Of a stretch of 64,000 nucleotides of DNA, positions 1-11,452 are shown one piece after another (position 1 is the stretch's first letter; the number at the start of each line of letters is the position of its first letter). Source of the stretch: Sunxiuqinia elliptica. Its GTDB lineage: Bacteria; Bacteroidota; Bacteroidia; Bacteroidales; Prolixibacteraceae. The stretch covers positions 110,537 through 174,536 of the forward strand of contig NZ_FONW01000007.1 in the NCBI RefSeq assembly GCF_900113005.1. The letters run 5' to 3'. Below the pieces are notes generated by a model. The model made no database searches. It worked only from the letters and a program-made list of their open reading frames with translations, and had not been told where the DNA came from. A program made the translations under genes and the position numbers.

Positions 1-833
1 TCACCTTATTTGACGATGATGATGACGCCCGCGTTTTAATCACTCCAAATATTTTGGCACAATGGTCTCCTGTAAAAGATAACCTGACACTTTATGCCGG
101 AGCAAATGGACGGATGGAGCAAAACAACTATTCAGCAATCGCAGCTGAAAACCGTTTTGTCACGCCAACACAGGATATTCGCAAAACCGAATATCAATAC
201 ATCCTGACAGGAGGTATTAAGGGCAAATTTCACCCTCGCCTAAACTACCGTTTTCAAGTTGACTATGCCAACATCAAAGATGAACACTTTTACATTTTTA
301 ACACGAATAATTTCTTGATGGATGCGCCAACAAGTCCTCTTCCACCACGAGCAAATACGTTCGATGTTGTTTACGACGATTTAAAACAACTTTCGTTGGG
401 TGCAGAACTTTACTACACAGCCTCGGACTTGGTTAATTTCCATTTGCAGGGAACCTATTATTCATACGAACTTGATTCGTTGGAAGAAGCTTGGCACAAG
501 CCTGACTTTGAGTTAACACTTTCAACAATCATCAATCCAGAAGGGCCACTAAAATTCAATGCCGATATTTTCTTTAAAGGCGAACGGAAAGCGCTTGAGC
601 AAAGCGAATCCTTCTATTTAGCCTCTAGTGCCATTGGCCCTCACGATGTCGATCAAACCGTTCACACACTCGCTTCCTACATCGACATGAATGTTGGCGT
701 AGAGTACCAATACAGCTCTAATTTAAGCTTCTTTGGACGCCTGAATAACTTTGCGTTCCAACAATACGAAAATTGGCTAGGCTACTCCCAGCAGAGTTTT
801 AATTTGTTGGTTGGTGCCAGCTTTTCATTCTGA
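1..833 (+). CDS. Outer-membrane beta-barrel protein, C-terminal part (5' end outside window)
   Basis: The frame is open from the first bases of the window, so this is the tail of a longer gene. About 277 residues are visible, made of alternating hydrophobic and polar strands rich in Tyr, Phe and Asn (for example QYILTGGIKGKF, LQGTYYSYEL, MNVGVEYQY), as in TonB-dependent receptor or other large outer-membrane barrels. The last residues, LLVGASFSF, end in Phe, the usual C-terminal signal for barrel insertion by BamA. No plug domain is visible because the N-terminus is missing, so substrate and exact family cannot be given. A strong hairpin follows about 60 bases after the stop. Confidence 0.75.
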   Translation, partial: TLFDDDDDARVLITPNILAQWSPVKDNLTLYAGANGRMEQNNYSAIAAENRFVTPTQDIRKTEYQYILTGGIKGKFHPRLNYRFQVDYANIKDEHFYIFNTNNFLMDAPTSPLPPRANTFDVVYDDLKQLSLGAELYYTASDLVNFHLQGTYYSYELDSLEEAWHKPDFELTLSTIINPEGPLKFNADIFFKGERKALEQSESFYLASSAIGPHDVDQTVHTLASYIDMNVGVEYQYSSNLSFFGRLNNFAFQQYENWLGYSQQSFNLLVGASFSF

Positions 834-890
834 AAAAGGAATCAAAAAAAGAAATAGTTGAACTCTTTGGCGGTTCAACAAATAGAAAAA

Positions 891-931
891 ATGAATTCCG
901 GAAATACGTCTCGCTTATTTCCGGAATTCAT
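891..931. terminator. Perfect 16-bp inverted repeat after the barrel gene
   Basis: The arms at 891-906 (atgaattccggaaata) and 916-931 match perfectly around a 9-base loop. There is no T-run directly after it, so it may be an RNA-stabilising 3' hairpin or a palindromic element rather than a classical intrinsic terminator. A weaker hairpin (gttgaac / ggttcaac, 857-879) precedes it. Confidence 0.55.
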
Positions 932-1121
932 CCAAACACTCTCCTAAGGAAGAAAACAAAGCAACAAGCCAACGAATCCCTTACATCCTGCTAACTTCGT
1001 ACAAGTGGACAAACCCGAGCGGTGATCTCCTCAAATTCTTTAGCCAATTGGGCCATTATTTCAGATTGAAAAAAATAGACTTTTCGCCATCGAAATAAGG
1101 TAGAAATATCCATATTTTTAC

Positions 1122-1129
1122 TATCTTTG
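1122..1129 (+). promoter_or_regulatory. Bacteroidota -7 box upstream of gyrB
   Basis: tatctttg matches the TAnnTTTG consensus recognised by the Bacteroidota primary sigma factor. No clear -33 TTTG is seen at the usual distance, so the match rests on the -7 box and position. Confidence 0.5.
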
Positions 1130-1315
1130 CATGTTATGAATATGAGGCAAGAAATAACATTTAATCAGCTGGGAAACAGGCACTTTTCCCCATTTCAGCC
1201 CAACATATACCGTATACAATCATTTTTCGGGAAATAAACCGAAAAACATGCAATTGTTTGTCATTCGTTACGAAGACGAACAGGTAATTTTATGAATAAA
1301 CCAAACATGCAATAG

Positions 1316-3280
<1,965 letters not shown>

Positions 3281-3294
3281 AACGAATACCAATC

Positions 3295-3328
3295 AGAATG
3301 CCATCTTTAAAGGATGGCATTCTTTTTA
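3295..3328 (+). terminator. Intrinsic terminator of gyrB
   Basis: An 11-bp perfect stem (agaatgccatc / gatggcattct) starts 14 bases after the gyrB stop and is followed directly by a T-run. Confidence 0.88.
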
Positions 3329-3449
3329 GCCCAAAAAAAAGAAAAAGCAACAAGCATCATATGAATCGTTCTCAAAAGAATGATTAGACAATGTAATTTC
3401 CAGCAATCATCATCAGAATTTTCATTAACTCTTAAAACTGATAAAAAAA

Positions 3450-4031
3450 ATGAAAGTTTGTGTATTTTCCTCCTCCAGCAATGCTATTGAGACAGCATAC
3501 ATCAACGAAGCAATCCATTTATCCCGCTTAATTGGCCAAAATCATATGACCCTGGTAAACGGCGGAGCAAATGTTGGCTTAATGGAAACCGTACTGAAAG
3601 AAGTCGTAACATCCGGAGGCGACACCATTGGCATTCTTCCTGAGAAATTGAATGGGCACAACCTGGCCTCTCAATACGCGAAAAAACTGATTATCTCTAA
3701 GGATATGATGGAGCGGAAGTCAATGATGCGCGAAATAGCCGACGCGTTTGTGGCCCTTCCTGGAGGATTTGGAACCTTAGAAGAAGTTTTGGAAGTCATT
3801 ACCCTAAAGCAATTGGATTATCACAACAAGGCCATCGTATTTGTAAATACCAACGGTTTTTACGACGACCTCTTCCGTCAGTTTGAGCGCTCATTTGCCG
3901 AAAACTTCGCAAAAGAGGCCTATCGCAAGTTATACCACATTGCCAATAGCAGCGACGAAGCCATTGAATACCTAAAGAGCTACACTCCATCTCAACCGGT
4001 AAATAAATGGTATAAAGTACCTCAAAAGTAA
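3450..4031 (+). CDS. LOG-family protein (cytokinin riboside 5'-monophosphate phosphoribohydrolase-like)
   Basis: This 193-residue protein belongs to the LOG/YvdD family, formerly annotated as lysine decarboxylase. Family members hydrolyse the N-glycosidic bond of nucleoside 5'-monophosphates and release a base plus ribose 5-phosphate. The signature PGGFGTLEE is present near residue 105, preceded by the conserved MMERK segment and a Rossmann start (VCVFSSSS). In bacteria without cytokinin signalling the substrate is uncertain; AMP or modified nucleotides are likely. It stands alone between the gyrB terminator and a separate promoter region, so no functional partner is suggested. Confidence 0.85.
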   Translation: MKVCVFSSSSNAIETAYINEAIHLSRLIGQNHMTLVNGGANVGLMETVLKEVVTSGGDTIGILPEKLNGHNLASQYAKKLIISKDMMERKSMMREIADAFVALPGGFGTLEEVLEVITLKQLDYHNKAIVFVNTNGFYDDLFRQFERSFAENFAKEAYRKLYHIANSSDEAIEYLKSYTPSQPVNKWYKVPQK

Positions 4032-4241
4032 ACTTGCTGGCAATCGCAAAAAAACATGCTTTTCTAAAAACATAAGTTCATCTGTATTGTTGATAATGCA
4101 AAACCAAGTTAGCGACTTAAAAGCAATGCGTCTCTTTGGGAAAAAATAGAAAAGTAAAAAACGCCGGGAATATGATTGTTAAACATGTCTACAAATTGAT
4201 TAATATCAATCGGAAAGTGTTCCGTTTTCGGCAGACATTGC

Positions 4242-4249
4242 TAATTTTG
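4242..4249 (+). promoter_or_regulatory. Bacteroidota -7 box upstream of the hem cluster
   Basis: taattttg fits TAnnTTTG exactly and lies 24 bases before the start of the small membrane protein gene that precedes hemA. It may drive the heme cluster, since no other good promoter is seen before hemA. Confidence 0.5.
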
Positions 4250-4272
4250 TTTCAGAATAATAAACGAGTACT

Positions 4273-4641
4273 ATGTTTTTTCTAGGTTTAGCCGGTTCAT
4301 TCATGCCCTATCTATTGCTGATGGGTGCTTTGTTTGTCCTCTCTTTGGGGGTAAACATCCGGGGAGGCCAAACTGTAGAACCAATCGCTGAAAAAACAAT
4401 CTCGTACGAAGACTCAGATCAGGAAGTAGAGGAAGCTGTTTCAACATGCTACTTCTTTCAAGATCAGAAAGTAAACACACAAGACAATCAAGATTACCAT
4501 TTCGCTTCTTTTATAGAAACAAAGGATTTCATGCGGTTTATAACGCGGGAAAAAGCTCGCTTAAGACCTAAAATTAACCATTATTCATTCACAACTTATC
4601 ACACCTTCTTTGGCCTTTCTCCACCGGCGTTGGTTTCTTAG
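4273..4641 (+). CDS. Small membrane-anchored protein of unknown function upstream of hemA
   Basis: The 122-residue product begins with one hydrophobic segment (about residues 8-26, YLLLMGALFVLSLGV), then has an acidic hydrophilic part and a C-terminus that ends in FFGLSPPALVS. The family is not recognised. A promoter box sits 24 bases upstream and hemA starts 55 bases downstream, so the two are probably co-transcribed. A role in heme synthesis is not shown by the sequence. Confidence 0.6.
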   Translation: MFFLGLAGSFMPYLLLMGALFVLSLGVNIRGGQTVEPIAEKTISYEDSDQEVEEAVSTCYFFQDQKVNTQDNQDYHFASFIETKDFMRFITREKARLRPKINHYSFTTYHTFFGLSPPALVS

Positions 4642-4696
4642 TACGTTTCAAAAAACAAGAAATCAATAACCCAATTCTCATTTATTTTCAATACGC

Positions 4697-5950
4697 ATGA
4701 TTGGAGTAGTAGGCTTAAGTCATAAATCGGCGCCCGTACATATTCGCGAAAAATTTGCTCTCAATAAAGAAGAGTATACCGATTTATCGCAGACAATTTT
4801 GAAAAATAAAAACATTGACGAGCTTGTTATCATCTCGACATGTAACCGGACTGAATTATACTTCACTGCAGAAGAGTGCTGTTCTCCCGGTGCTTTCCAC
4901 ATCCTGTTTCACTACCTGAAAGCTCACATTCAGGAAGAAGACGGGATTGAATCACATTTCTATCAATACGAAACATCAAGAGCTGTCAATCATCTATTTC
5001 GCGTTGTATCCGGATTAGAATCGATGATGCTTGGTGAATACCAAATTGTTTCTCAAATAAAAGAAGCCATTAGCCATGCCGAAGAGATCGGCTCGGCCGG
5101 AAAAATATTAACCCGTTTGTTCCACAAAGCACTGGAAACAGGCAAACAGGTACGCACAAAAACAGCCATGAGTAGCGGAGCTTTCTCCGTTAGCTATGCG
5201 GCAGTAGAAAAATGCAACAGCATTTTCGAGCAACTTCCTGATAAAAAAATATTATTGGTTGGTGCCGGAGAAACAGGAGAACTGGTTATCAAAAACCTAT
5301 ACAAAAAAGGCTGTCAAAACATCGTCGTAGCCAATCGCACCACCTCCAAGGCTGAAGAGTTGGCCAATCGATATGGTGGCAGCGTGCTTTCCTTTAACCA
5401 ACTGGAGCAAGGAATTCAGGAAGTCGACATTGTTGTCAGCTCCATTTCGTGCAAAAAGCCTTTAATCACCCCTGAATTAATGCAATCCACCCCAGCCAAT
5501 AAACAAACCGTATTGATTGACTTGGGAGTTCCTCGTAACATTGATCCGCAACTGGCCAACCAGTCTAACCTGGCTTTATACAATGTCGATGACTTGGAAG
5601 AAGTGGTTGCCCAAAATATGGAGAAGAAAAAAACTTACGTGGCTACCGCCGAGAAAATAATTCGGAAAAAGTCTCATGAATTTGCTGATTGGCTGAGCAT
5701 TCAAAACCTTTCTCCTGCCATTCAAAACATCATTCTGGGAGTGAATGAAATCAATCAGTCGGAGCTAGCCATATTCCGCAAATTCCATAGCGAGGAAGAA
5801 TACCTGAACATGGAGAAGTATGGCAAACACATTGCCGAGAAATTGGTAAAATCGATGATTCGCAATCTGAAAGATGTCAGCGATAACGGCCGAAAAACAG
5901 AATATATTAAAGTAGTCAACGACCTTTTTTCCCATACGAATGAAGAATAA
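4697..5950 (+). CDS. hemA: Glutamyl-tRNA reductase
   Basis: This enzyme reduces Glu-tRNA(Glu) to glutamate-1-semialdehyde with NADPH, the first committed step of C5-pathway tetrapyrrole synthesis in the cytoplasm. The N-terminal catalytic domain carries GLSHKSAPV and STCNRTELY with the nucleophilic Cys at about residue 49. The next conserved block is SGLESMMLGEYQIVSQIK. The Rossmann domain has GAGETGEL and NRT near residues 190-215, and a helical dimerisation domain follows. The length of 417 residues is typical. The stop overlaps the hemC start by 11 bases, which implies translational coupling. Confidence 0.97.
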   Translation: MIGVVGLSHKSAPVHIREKFALNKEEYTDLSQTILKNKNIDELVIISTCNRTELYFTAEECCSPGAFHILFHYLKAHIQEEDGIESHFYQYETSRAVNHLFRVVSGLESMMLGEYQIVSQIKEAISHAEEIGSAGKILTRLFHKALETGKQVRTKTAMSSGAFSVSYAAVEKCNSIFEQLPDKKILLVGAGETGELVIKNLYKKGCQNIVVANRTTSKAEELANRYGGSVLSFNQLEQGIQEVDIVVSSISCKKPLITPELMQSTPANKQTVLIDLGVPRNIDPQLANQSNLALYNVDDLEEVVAQNMEKKKTYVATAEKIIRKKSHEFADWLSIQNLSPAIQNIILGVNEINQSELAIFRKFHSEEEYLNMEKYGKHIAEKLVKSMIRNLKDVSDNGRKTEYIKVVNDLFSHTNEE

Positions 5951-6878
5951 AACCATTACCATTGGCACCCGCGGAAGCAAGCTGGCTCTCTGGCAAGCAG
6001 AAACCGTAAAAGCCGAATTGGAAAAAGCCCATCCCCACCTCAATTTTAAATTGAAAATCATTAAAACAAAAGGGGATAAAATACTCGATGTCGCTCTTTC
6101 TAAAATTGGCGACAAAGGACTATTTACAAAAGAAATAGAGCAAGCCTTATACGATCATAAAATCGATTTGGCCGTGCATAGTTTAAAAGACCTGCCAACG
6201 GAATTGCCGGAAGACCTGATCATTGGAGGGATGCTGACACGTGCAGAAGTGCGTGATGTTTTTATCTCCAAGGATGGACGTAAGTTATCAGAGTTTACAG
6301 CCAAAGATAAAATTGCCACATCAAGCTTGCGGCGTAAATCACAATTGTTGCACTACAATCCGGAACTGACCATTGTTGATATACGAGGAAATGTAGAAAC
6401 CCGCCTCAAAAAGATGAACGACGGACATTGTGATGCATTGATTATGGCTGGAGCCGGCATTCTTCGACTTGGCTACGATGAGGTCATCACTGAATTTTTG
6501 GAGTCTGATGTAATTATTCCTGCTGTTAGCCAAGGAGCTATCGCCATTGAGATCCGTGAAGATGATGAATCTATTCAGCCGTTGATCGACGCGATAACTG
6601 ACGAAACAACACGCCTGTCAACCTTGGCCGAGCGTTCTTTATTACGCGAACTCGAAGGTGGTTGCCAAGTTCCTGTTGGATGCCTCTCTGAAGTTGCTGG
6701 TGATCAAATTAAAATCACCGGAATGGTTGCAAGCCTCGATGGCAAAACCAGAATCAGGGAATCTGTTGAATGTTCATTGGATGAAGCCTCAGAAAAAGCA
6801 ATTGAGCTGGCTCAAACCATCCTGAACGCTGGTGGAAAAACCATTTTAGACAGTATTCGTCCAGCAAGCGAAGAATAA
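5940..6878 (+). CDS. hemC: Porphobilinogen deaminase (hydroxymethylbilane synthase)
   Basis: The enzyme joins four porphobilinogen molecules into hydroxymethylbilane. The 312-residue sequence shows the N-terminal TIGTRGSKLALWQA, the conserved LFTKEIEQALYDHKIDLAVHS block with the catalytic Asp region, and the substrate-binding arginines in SSLRRKSQL. Cys at about residue 242 in EGGCQVPVG carries the dipyrromethane cofactor. The gene starts inside the end of hemA. A small hairpin lies in the 130-base gap before hemD, which may tune downstream expression. Confidence 0.97.
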   Translation: MKNKTITIGTRGSKLALWQAETVKAELEKAHPHLNFKLKIIKTKGDKILDVALSKIGDKGLFTKEIEQALYDHKIDLAVHSLKDLPTELPEDLIIGGMLTRAEVRDVFISKDGRKLSEFTAKDKIATSSLRRKSQLLHYNPELTIVDIRGNVETRLKKMNDGHCDALIMAGAGILRLGYDEVITEFLESDVIIPAVSQGAIAIEIREDDESIQPLIDAITDETTRLSTLAERSLLRELEGGCQVPVGCLSEVAGDQIKITGMVASLDGKTRIRESVECSLDEASEKAIELAQTILNAGGKTILDSIRPASEE

Positions 6879-6966
6879 TTCCTGGCTGATAAAAACGCGC
6901 AGGAATCAATAGCTTTCGCTATACAAAAGACTAACACCTTCACTGGTTGTTCAGCAACAATTTTTC

Positions 6967-6989
6967 AGGCATTGGTATTTCCAATGCCT
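6967..6989 (+). terminator. Small hairpin between hemC and hemD
   Basis: A 9-bp perfect stem, aggcattgg / ccaatgcct, with a 5-base loop ends 20 bases before the hemD start. It is followed by an AT-rich but not pure-T run, so it may be a weak terminator or a hairpin that modulates expression inside the cluster. Confidence 0.4.
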
Positions 6990-7008
6990 TCAATTAATTT
7001 CTGAGGCC

Positions 7009-7761
7009 GTGAAACACACAGAAAATATATTACAAAACCGCACCCTGATATGCACCTATCCGGAAAAAGATCAGGATGAAGTGACCGAATTGCTCACCCA
7101 GCAGGGAGCAACAGTGCTCTCGCTCCCAATGATTGAGATTCATTCACTACCGGTAAAGGCACCACAATCCATATCAAGCTACGACTGGCTGATTTTCACC
7201 AGTAAAAATGCCGTTGAATCTTTTCATCAGAGCTATCCGCAAGTTCCTTGTAAGATAGCTGCTTTAGGAGAACGAACAGCACAGCGACTTCGGCAATTCA
7301 ATTACAATCCCGATTTTATCGGCTCCGGAAAATCAGCTCATGATTTTGTTGATGAATTTGGTAATACGCTAAAAACCGATGAGCAAGTTCTGTTGGTATT
7401 GGGTACATTGGCTCCGGATACCCTTCAGCAAAAACTAGGCACAAAAGCCAAAATTGAGCGGGTAAATGCCTATCAAACCCAACTCACCCATGAAGTTGGA
7501 CAAAAACTCAAAGAAATTATTGAGAATAAAGCCTACAGCGCCATGTTGGTAACCAGTCCCTCTGCCGTAAAAAGCATCGTTACCTTGTGGGATAACTCCC
7601 CGCCTTTGTTGAATTTTATCAGCATTGGTAAAACAACAACTGCTGCCATTCGAGCACTCGGAATGGAACCACTGGCTACGGCTAACGACCCAAGCTATCG
7701 GGGTTTAGCCGAGGCTACTACCAACTATTTTTATACCTTAGAAGAATCCAAAAAAAATTAA
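7009..7761 (+). CDS. hemD: Uroporphyrinogen-III synthase (copy in the heme cluster)
   Basis: The enzyme cyclises hydroxymethylbilane with inversion of ring D. HemD proteins are poorly conserved, and this one is recognised by its 250-residue two-lobed layout: [12 protein letters not shown] near residue 67, a GERTAQRL segment, and [13 protein letters not shown] followed by [14 protein letters not shown] in the second lobe. The position between hemC and hemB supports the call. Translation appears to begin at a GTG codon. A second, quite different hemD copy lies in the siroheme operon at 42438-43178, so the two probably serve heme and siroheme synthesis separately. Confidence 0.88.
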   Translation: MKHTENILQNRTLICTYPEKDQDEVTELLTQQGATVLSLPMIEIHSLPVKAPQSISSYDWLIFTSKNAVESFHQSYPQVPCKIAALGERTAQRLRQFNYNPDFIGSGKSAHDFVDEFGNTLKTDEQVLLVLGTLAPDTLQQKLGTKAKIERVNAYQTQLTHEVGQKLKEIIENKAYSAMLVTSPSAVKSIVTLWDNSPPLLNFISIGKTTTAAIRALGMEPLATANDPSYRGLAEATTNYFYTLEESKKN

Positions 7762-7765
7762 AGAT

Positions 7766-8758
7766 ATGAGCTTTCCAATAACACGACTAAGACGTTTAAG
7801 AAAAACAGCAAGCATCCGGAATATGGTGCGCGAAACCGAAGTAAACCGTGATGACCTAATCATGCCTTACTTTGTTGTTCCGGGAGAAAATATTAGTAAT
7901 CCAATCAAATCGATGCCTGGTAATTTCCAATTATCCGTTGACCTTCTGGTAAAAGAAGTAAAGGATTTGCTGGAGAGAACAGGAATTGATAAGATCTTAC
8001 TCTTCGGTATTCCTGCCGAAAAAGATGAAACCGGCGCTGTAGCTTGTCAGCATGATGCCATTGTTCCACAGGCGATTCGTGCGATTAAGGAAGAGCTTCC
8101 TCAGGTTATGATTGTTGCAGATGTTTGCAATTGCGAATATACCACCCACGGGCACTGCGGAACCATCGTTGATGGCGATGTTGAAAACGACAGCACCATT
8201 AAAACGCTTGCCGCCCAATCAGTGACGCTGGCAAAAGCAGGTGCTGACTTCATTGCGCCAAGTGACATGATGGACGGACGTGTAGCGGCCATCCGCGAGG
8301 CCTTGGATCAAAACGGATTTCACAACACGCCAATCATGGCCTACTCTGCTAAATACGCTTCTGCCTTTTACGGTCCTTTCCGCGATGCAGCCGAAAGTGC
8401 ACCTCAATTTGGCGACCGAAGCACCTACCAAATGGATCCAGCTAACGGAGACGAAGCTCTGCGCGAAGTAGAAACAGACTTGGAAGAAGGAGCCGACATG
8501 GTCATGGTAAAACCAGCATTAAGCTACATGGATATCATCAGCCGGGTTAAGTCAACTTACAATGTTCCGGTTGTTGCCTATAATGTTAGTGGAGAGTTTT
8601 CGATGGTTAAAGCAGCAGCTGCCAACGGTTGGATTGACGAACAACGTCTGACCAAAGAAATTCTGACTTCCTTAAAACGTGCTGGTGCCGACGTAATTAT
8701 TACCTACCATGCCAAAGAGTTTGTGTTAAGCGAACTGGAAAAAGGGAATCGGGTTTAA
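7766..8758 (+). CDS. hemB: Porphobilinogen synthase (delta-aminolevulinic acid dehydratase)
   Basis: The enzyme condenses two 5-aminolevulinate molecules to porphobilinogen. The 330-residue protein has the two active-site lysines, Lys196 in [12 protein letters not shown] and Lys249 in [12 protein letters not shown], both forming Schiff bases with substrate in the family. The [14 protein letters not shown] block supplies the cysteines typical of zinc-dependent forms. The start lies 4 bases after the hemD stop, so the pair is tightly coupled. Confidence 0.97.
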   Translation: MSFPITRLRRLRKTASIRNMVRETEVNRDDLIMPYFVVPGENISNPIKSMPGNFQLSVDLLVKEVKDLLERTGIDKILLFGIPAEKDETGAVACQHDAIVPQAIRAIKEELPQVMIVADVCNCEYTTHGHCGTIVDGDVENDSTIKTLAAQSVTLAKAGADFIAPSDMMDGRVAAIREALDQNGFHNTPIMAYSAKYASAFYGPFRDAAESAPQFGDRSTYQMDPANGDEALREVETDLEEGADMVMVKPALSYMDIISRVKSTYNVPVVAYNVSGEFSMVKAAAANGWIDEQRLTKEILTSLKRAGADVIITYHAKEFVLSELEKGNRV

Positions 8759-8882
8759 CACAAGATCGTTGGAGAAGAAGTATAGAGTTCCGGGCTTGAA
8801 GTTGTCTGGGAATCTGAACATCCAAGAATCCAGAAGTCTAAAATCTTGGCCCTTGATTCTAAACATCTAAAAATCTTTAAAA

Positions 8883-10172
8883 ATGAAATTTAATAAAAGC
8901 ATAGAAGCATTTGTAGCAGCCAAACAACGAATTCCTGGAGGAGTAAACTCGCCGGTGCGGGCCTTTAAAAGCGTAAACGCTGATCCCGTATTCATCGAAC
9001 GAGCTAAAGGAGCCAGAGTTTGGGACATTGATGGGAACGAATACCTGGATTTTGTGGCCTCATGGGGACCAATGATTTTGGGACATGCTCACGAAGAAAT
9101 TGTAAAGACCGTTCAGGAAGCTGCTGAACGTGGAACAAGCTACGGAGCTCCTACCCTTGTTGAAACACAAATGGCTGAGTTAATCACCAGTATGGTGCCA
9201 TCAATCGAAAAAGTTCGGATGGTTAATTCGGGCACAGAGGCTACCATGAGCGCCCTGCGCCTTGCTCGTGGTTTTACTGGCCGTGACTTGGTGGTAAAGT
9301 TTGCCGGATGTTATCACGGCCATGCTGACAGTTTCCTGATTAAAGCAGGATCTGGTGCCATCACGCTTGGCTTACCCGATAGCCCTGGAGTAACTAAAGC
9401 TTCAGCAAAAGATACCTTAACCGCTGAGTACAACAACCTGGAATCGGTTGAAGAGCTATTCAAAAAGCATAGCAACGAGATTGCAGCAGTTATTCTTGAG
9501 CCAGTTACCGGTAACATGGGGGTTGTTCTTCCTGAACCTGGATTTTTGGAAGGCCTTCGGGAAATTACACGGGAGCACGGTGCCATGCTAATTTTTGACG
9601 AGGTAATCACGGGCTTCCGCTTAGCTCCTGGCGGTGCACAGCAACATTTTGGTATTGAACCGGACTTAACAACTTTCGGTAAAATCATTGGAGGCGGACT
9701 TCCTGTAGGTGCTTACGGTGGTCGCAATGAAATTATGGATAAGCTAGCTCCAGACGGACCAGTCTATCAGGCCGGAACACTATCTGGAAACCCGCTAGCC
9801 ATGGCTGCCGGATGTGTGATGCTTAACACTTTGAAGAACAATCCTTCGATTTATGAAGAGATGGAACGCAAAGCAGCTAAACTTGAAGCAGGCATCAAAG
9901 CCAACCTGCAAGCAACAGGAGTTTCAGGTGTTGTCAACCGTCTAGGCTCGATGATGACCCTTTTCTTCACCGACTTGCCGGAAGTTAAGAGTTTTGCAGA
10001 CGCGATGACTTCAGATACAAACAAATACGCCAGCTACTTCAAAAAATCTTTGGAAAGCGGAATCTACCTCGCACCATCGCAATTTGAATCGCTGTTTGTA
10101 TCGGCAGCCCATACAGATGAAGACATTGATACCATTATTGCAGCTAACAAAGCCGCATTGCAGAGCTTGTAG
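8883..10172 (+). CDS. hemL: Glutamate-1-semialdehyde 2,1-aminomutase
   Basis: This PLP-dependent class III aminotransferase converts glutamate-1-semialdehyde to 5-aminolevulinate, the step after HemA. The 429 residues contain [12 protein letters not shown] near the N-terminus, [15 protein letters not shown] for cofactor-phosphate binding, [11 protein letters not shown] with the PLP-binding Asp, and FGKIIGGG with the PLP lysine at about residue 267. The order of genes differs from reaction order, as is usual. A 124-base gap separates it from hemB. Confidence 0.97.
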   Translation: MKFNKSIEAFVAAKQRIPGGVNSPVRAFKSVNADPVFIERAKGARVWDIDGNEYLDFVASWGPMILGHAHEEIVKTVQEAAERGTSYGAPTLVETQMAELITSMVPSIEKVRMVNSGTEATMSALRLARGFTGRDLVVKFAGCYHGHADSFLIKAGSGAITLGLPDSPGVTKASAKDTLTAEYNNLESVEELFKKHSNEIAAVILEPVTGNMGVVLPEPGFLEGLREITREHGAMLIFDEVITGFRLAPGGAQQHFGIEPDLTTFGKIIGGGLPVGAYGGRNEIMDKLAPDGPVYQAGTLSGNPLAMAAGCVMLNTLKNNPSIYEEMERKAAKLEAGIKANLQATGVSGVVNRLGSMMTLFFTDLPEVKSFADAMTSDTNKYASYFKKSLESGIYLAPSQFESLFVSAAHTDEDIDTIIAANKAALQSL

Positions 10173-10210
10173 TTTACGAATGTACAAGCCAAAGCATAAA
10201 CGAATGATCA

Positions 10211-10231
10211 GGCCCGAAGCAATTTCGGGCC
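10211..10231 (+). terminator. Hairpin between hemL and hemE
   Basis: An 8-bp GC-rich stem, ggcccgaa / ttcgggcc, with a 5-base loop lies 39 bases after hemL. No T-run follows, so it may be only a partial terminator or an RNA-stability element in the cluster. Confidence 0.4.
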
Positions 10232-10262
10232 AATCAATTACAAACAACTAATAGAATACCCT

Positions 10263-11291
10263 ATGCAGTCAATATTTTTGGATACTTTGCAAGGCAAAAC
10301 AACGGAGCGTCCCCCCGTTTGGTTTATGCGCCAAGCCGGACGAGTTCTTCCCAACTACAATCAGCTAAAAGAACGCTATACCTTCAGAGAACTGATGGAT
10401 GATGCCAAACTGGCTGCGGAAGTAACGCTGATGCCGATCTCCGATTTGGGCGTTGATGCCGCCATTCTGTTTTCCGACATTCTGGTCATCCCCAACGCCA
10501 TGGGCATGGAACTCGAATTTACCGATCATGGCCCGGTTTTCAACAAACCACTCAAAGGAATCACTAATCCGGCTGATCATCTGAATCCTGATCCTTCCAA
10601 GTTGGAATACATCTACAAGGCAATTGAAGAGATCATCCGTCAACGCCCCAGCAACATTCCGCTAATTGGCTTTTGTGGAGCTCCTTTAACCACCCTGTGT
10701 TACATGGTTCAGGGCATCAGCTCAAATCCCAATTTCCCGGAAGCGGTTAAGTTTCTCTTTCAATATAAAAAGGAAGCGAAACGACTGATTGATGCCATTG
10801 CTGACCTTTCGGTAGTTTATGCCAAAAAGCAAATTGAGCATGGGATTGATGCCTTCCAGCTGTTTGAAACGCATGCTAACCTGATTCCGGTTGAGCTTTA
10901 CCAAGAGTTATTTATGCCCGCTGTTATCAAAATCAGTAAAGCCGTACGTGAAACTGGTACGCCATTTATCTTTTTCCCTAAAGGACTGGGAACCGGGCTT
11001 CGCTATGTGACTCCAGAGATCGCTGACTTCGTAAGCATTGATTGGCAAATGCCGATTCAGCATGCCCGAGAGCTGGTTCATCCGGAAGTTGGACTACAGG
11101 GTAACCTCGACCCACGGATGCTTTATGCCTCACAAGAAGAGATTGCAATCGAGTTGGAAAAATTCAAACCTTTCTTCAGAGAGAATCCACGCTGGATTTT
11201 CAACCTGGGACATGGATTTTTACCTGATATTCCATACGAAAATGCCAAGTTTGTAGTTGATTGGATTAAAAGCACCAATTGGCAGGAGTAA
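10263..11291 (+). CDS. hemE: Uroporphyrinogen decarboxylase
   Basis: The enzyme removes four carboxyl groups from uroporphyrinogen III to give coproporphyrinogen III, which commits the pathway to heme rather than siroheme. The 342-residue protein shows the family signature PPVWFMRQAGRVLP at residues 18-31, ILFSDILVIP with an active-site Asp, GFCGAPLTTLCYMV, and the C-terminal FNLGHGFLPDIPYENAK. It ends the cluster; later heme genes are not in the window. Confidence 0.97.
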   Translation: MQSIFLDTLQGKTTERPPVWFMRQAGRVLPNYNQLKERYTFRELMDDAKLAAEVTLMPISDLGVDAAILFSDILVIPNAMGMELEFTDHGPVFNKPLKGITNPADHLNPDPSKLEYIYKAIEEIIRQRPSNIPLIGFCGAPLTTLCYMVQGISSNPNFPEAVKFLFQYKKEAKRLIDAIADLSVVYAKKQIEHGIDAFQLFETHANLIPVELYQELFMPAVIKISKAVRETGTPFIFFPKGLGTGLRYVTPEIADFVSIDWQMPIQHARELVHPEVGLQGNLDPRMLYASQEEIAIELEKFKPFFRENPRWIFNLGHGFLPDIPYENAKFVVDWIKSTNWQE

Positions 11292-11452
11292 AAAAATGGC
11301 TTTATTTGATCATTCCAGGATTGACAAGTTACTACTGGAGGAACAAATAAGGCTTACATATTTTACAAGCAGCACGAATACCAAGAGAACCTGCAACCTT
11401 AGCTTGCGTATATAAGGAAACCGCTGAAAATCAAAATAAAAAAAATAACCCG

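Larger units (their letters stand above)
834..1315. other. Intergenic region upstream of gyrB
   Basis: This stretch holds the hairpins noted at 857-931 and a promoter-like box at 1122-1129, leaving a leader of roughly 180 bases before gyrB. A 33-codon reading frame at 1136-1237 starts almost at the predicted transcription start, has no ribosome-binding context and resembles nothing known, so it is not called as a gene. Confidence 0.6.

Noticed and set aside
1136-1237. 33-codon frame beginning close to the gyrB promoter box
   Set aside because: It starts at or before the expected transcription start, has no supporting context, and the sequence looks like leader.
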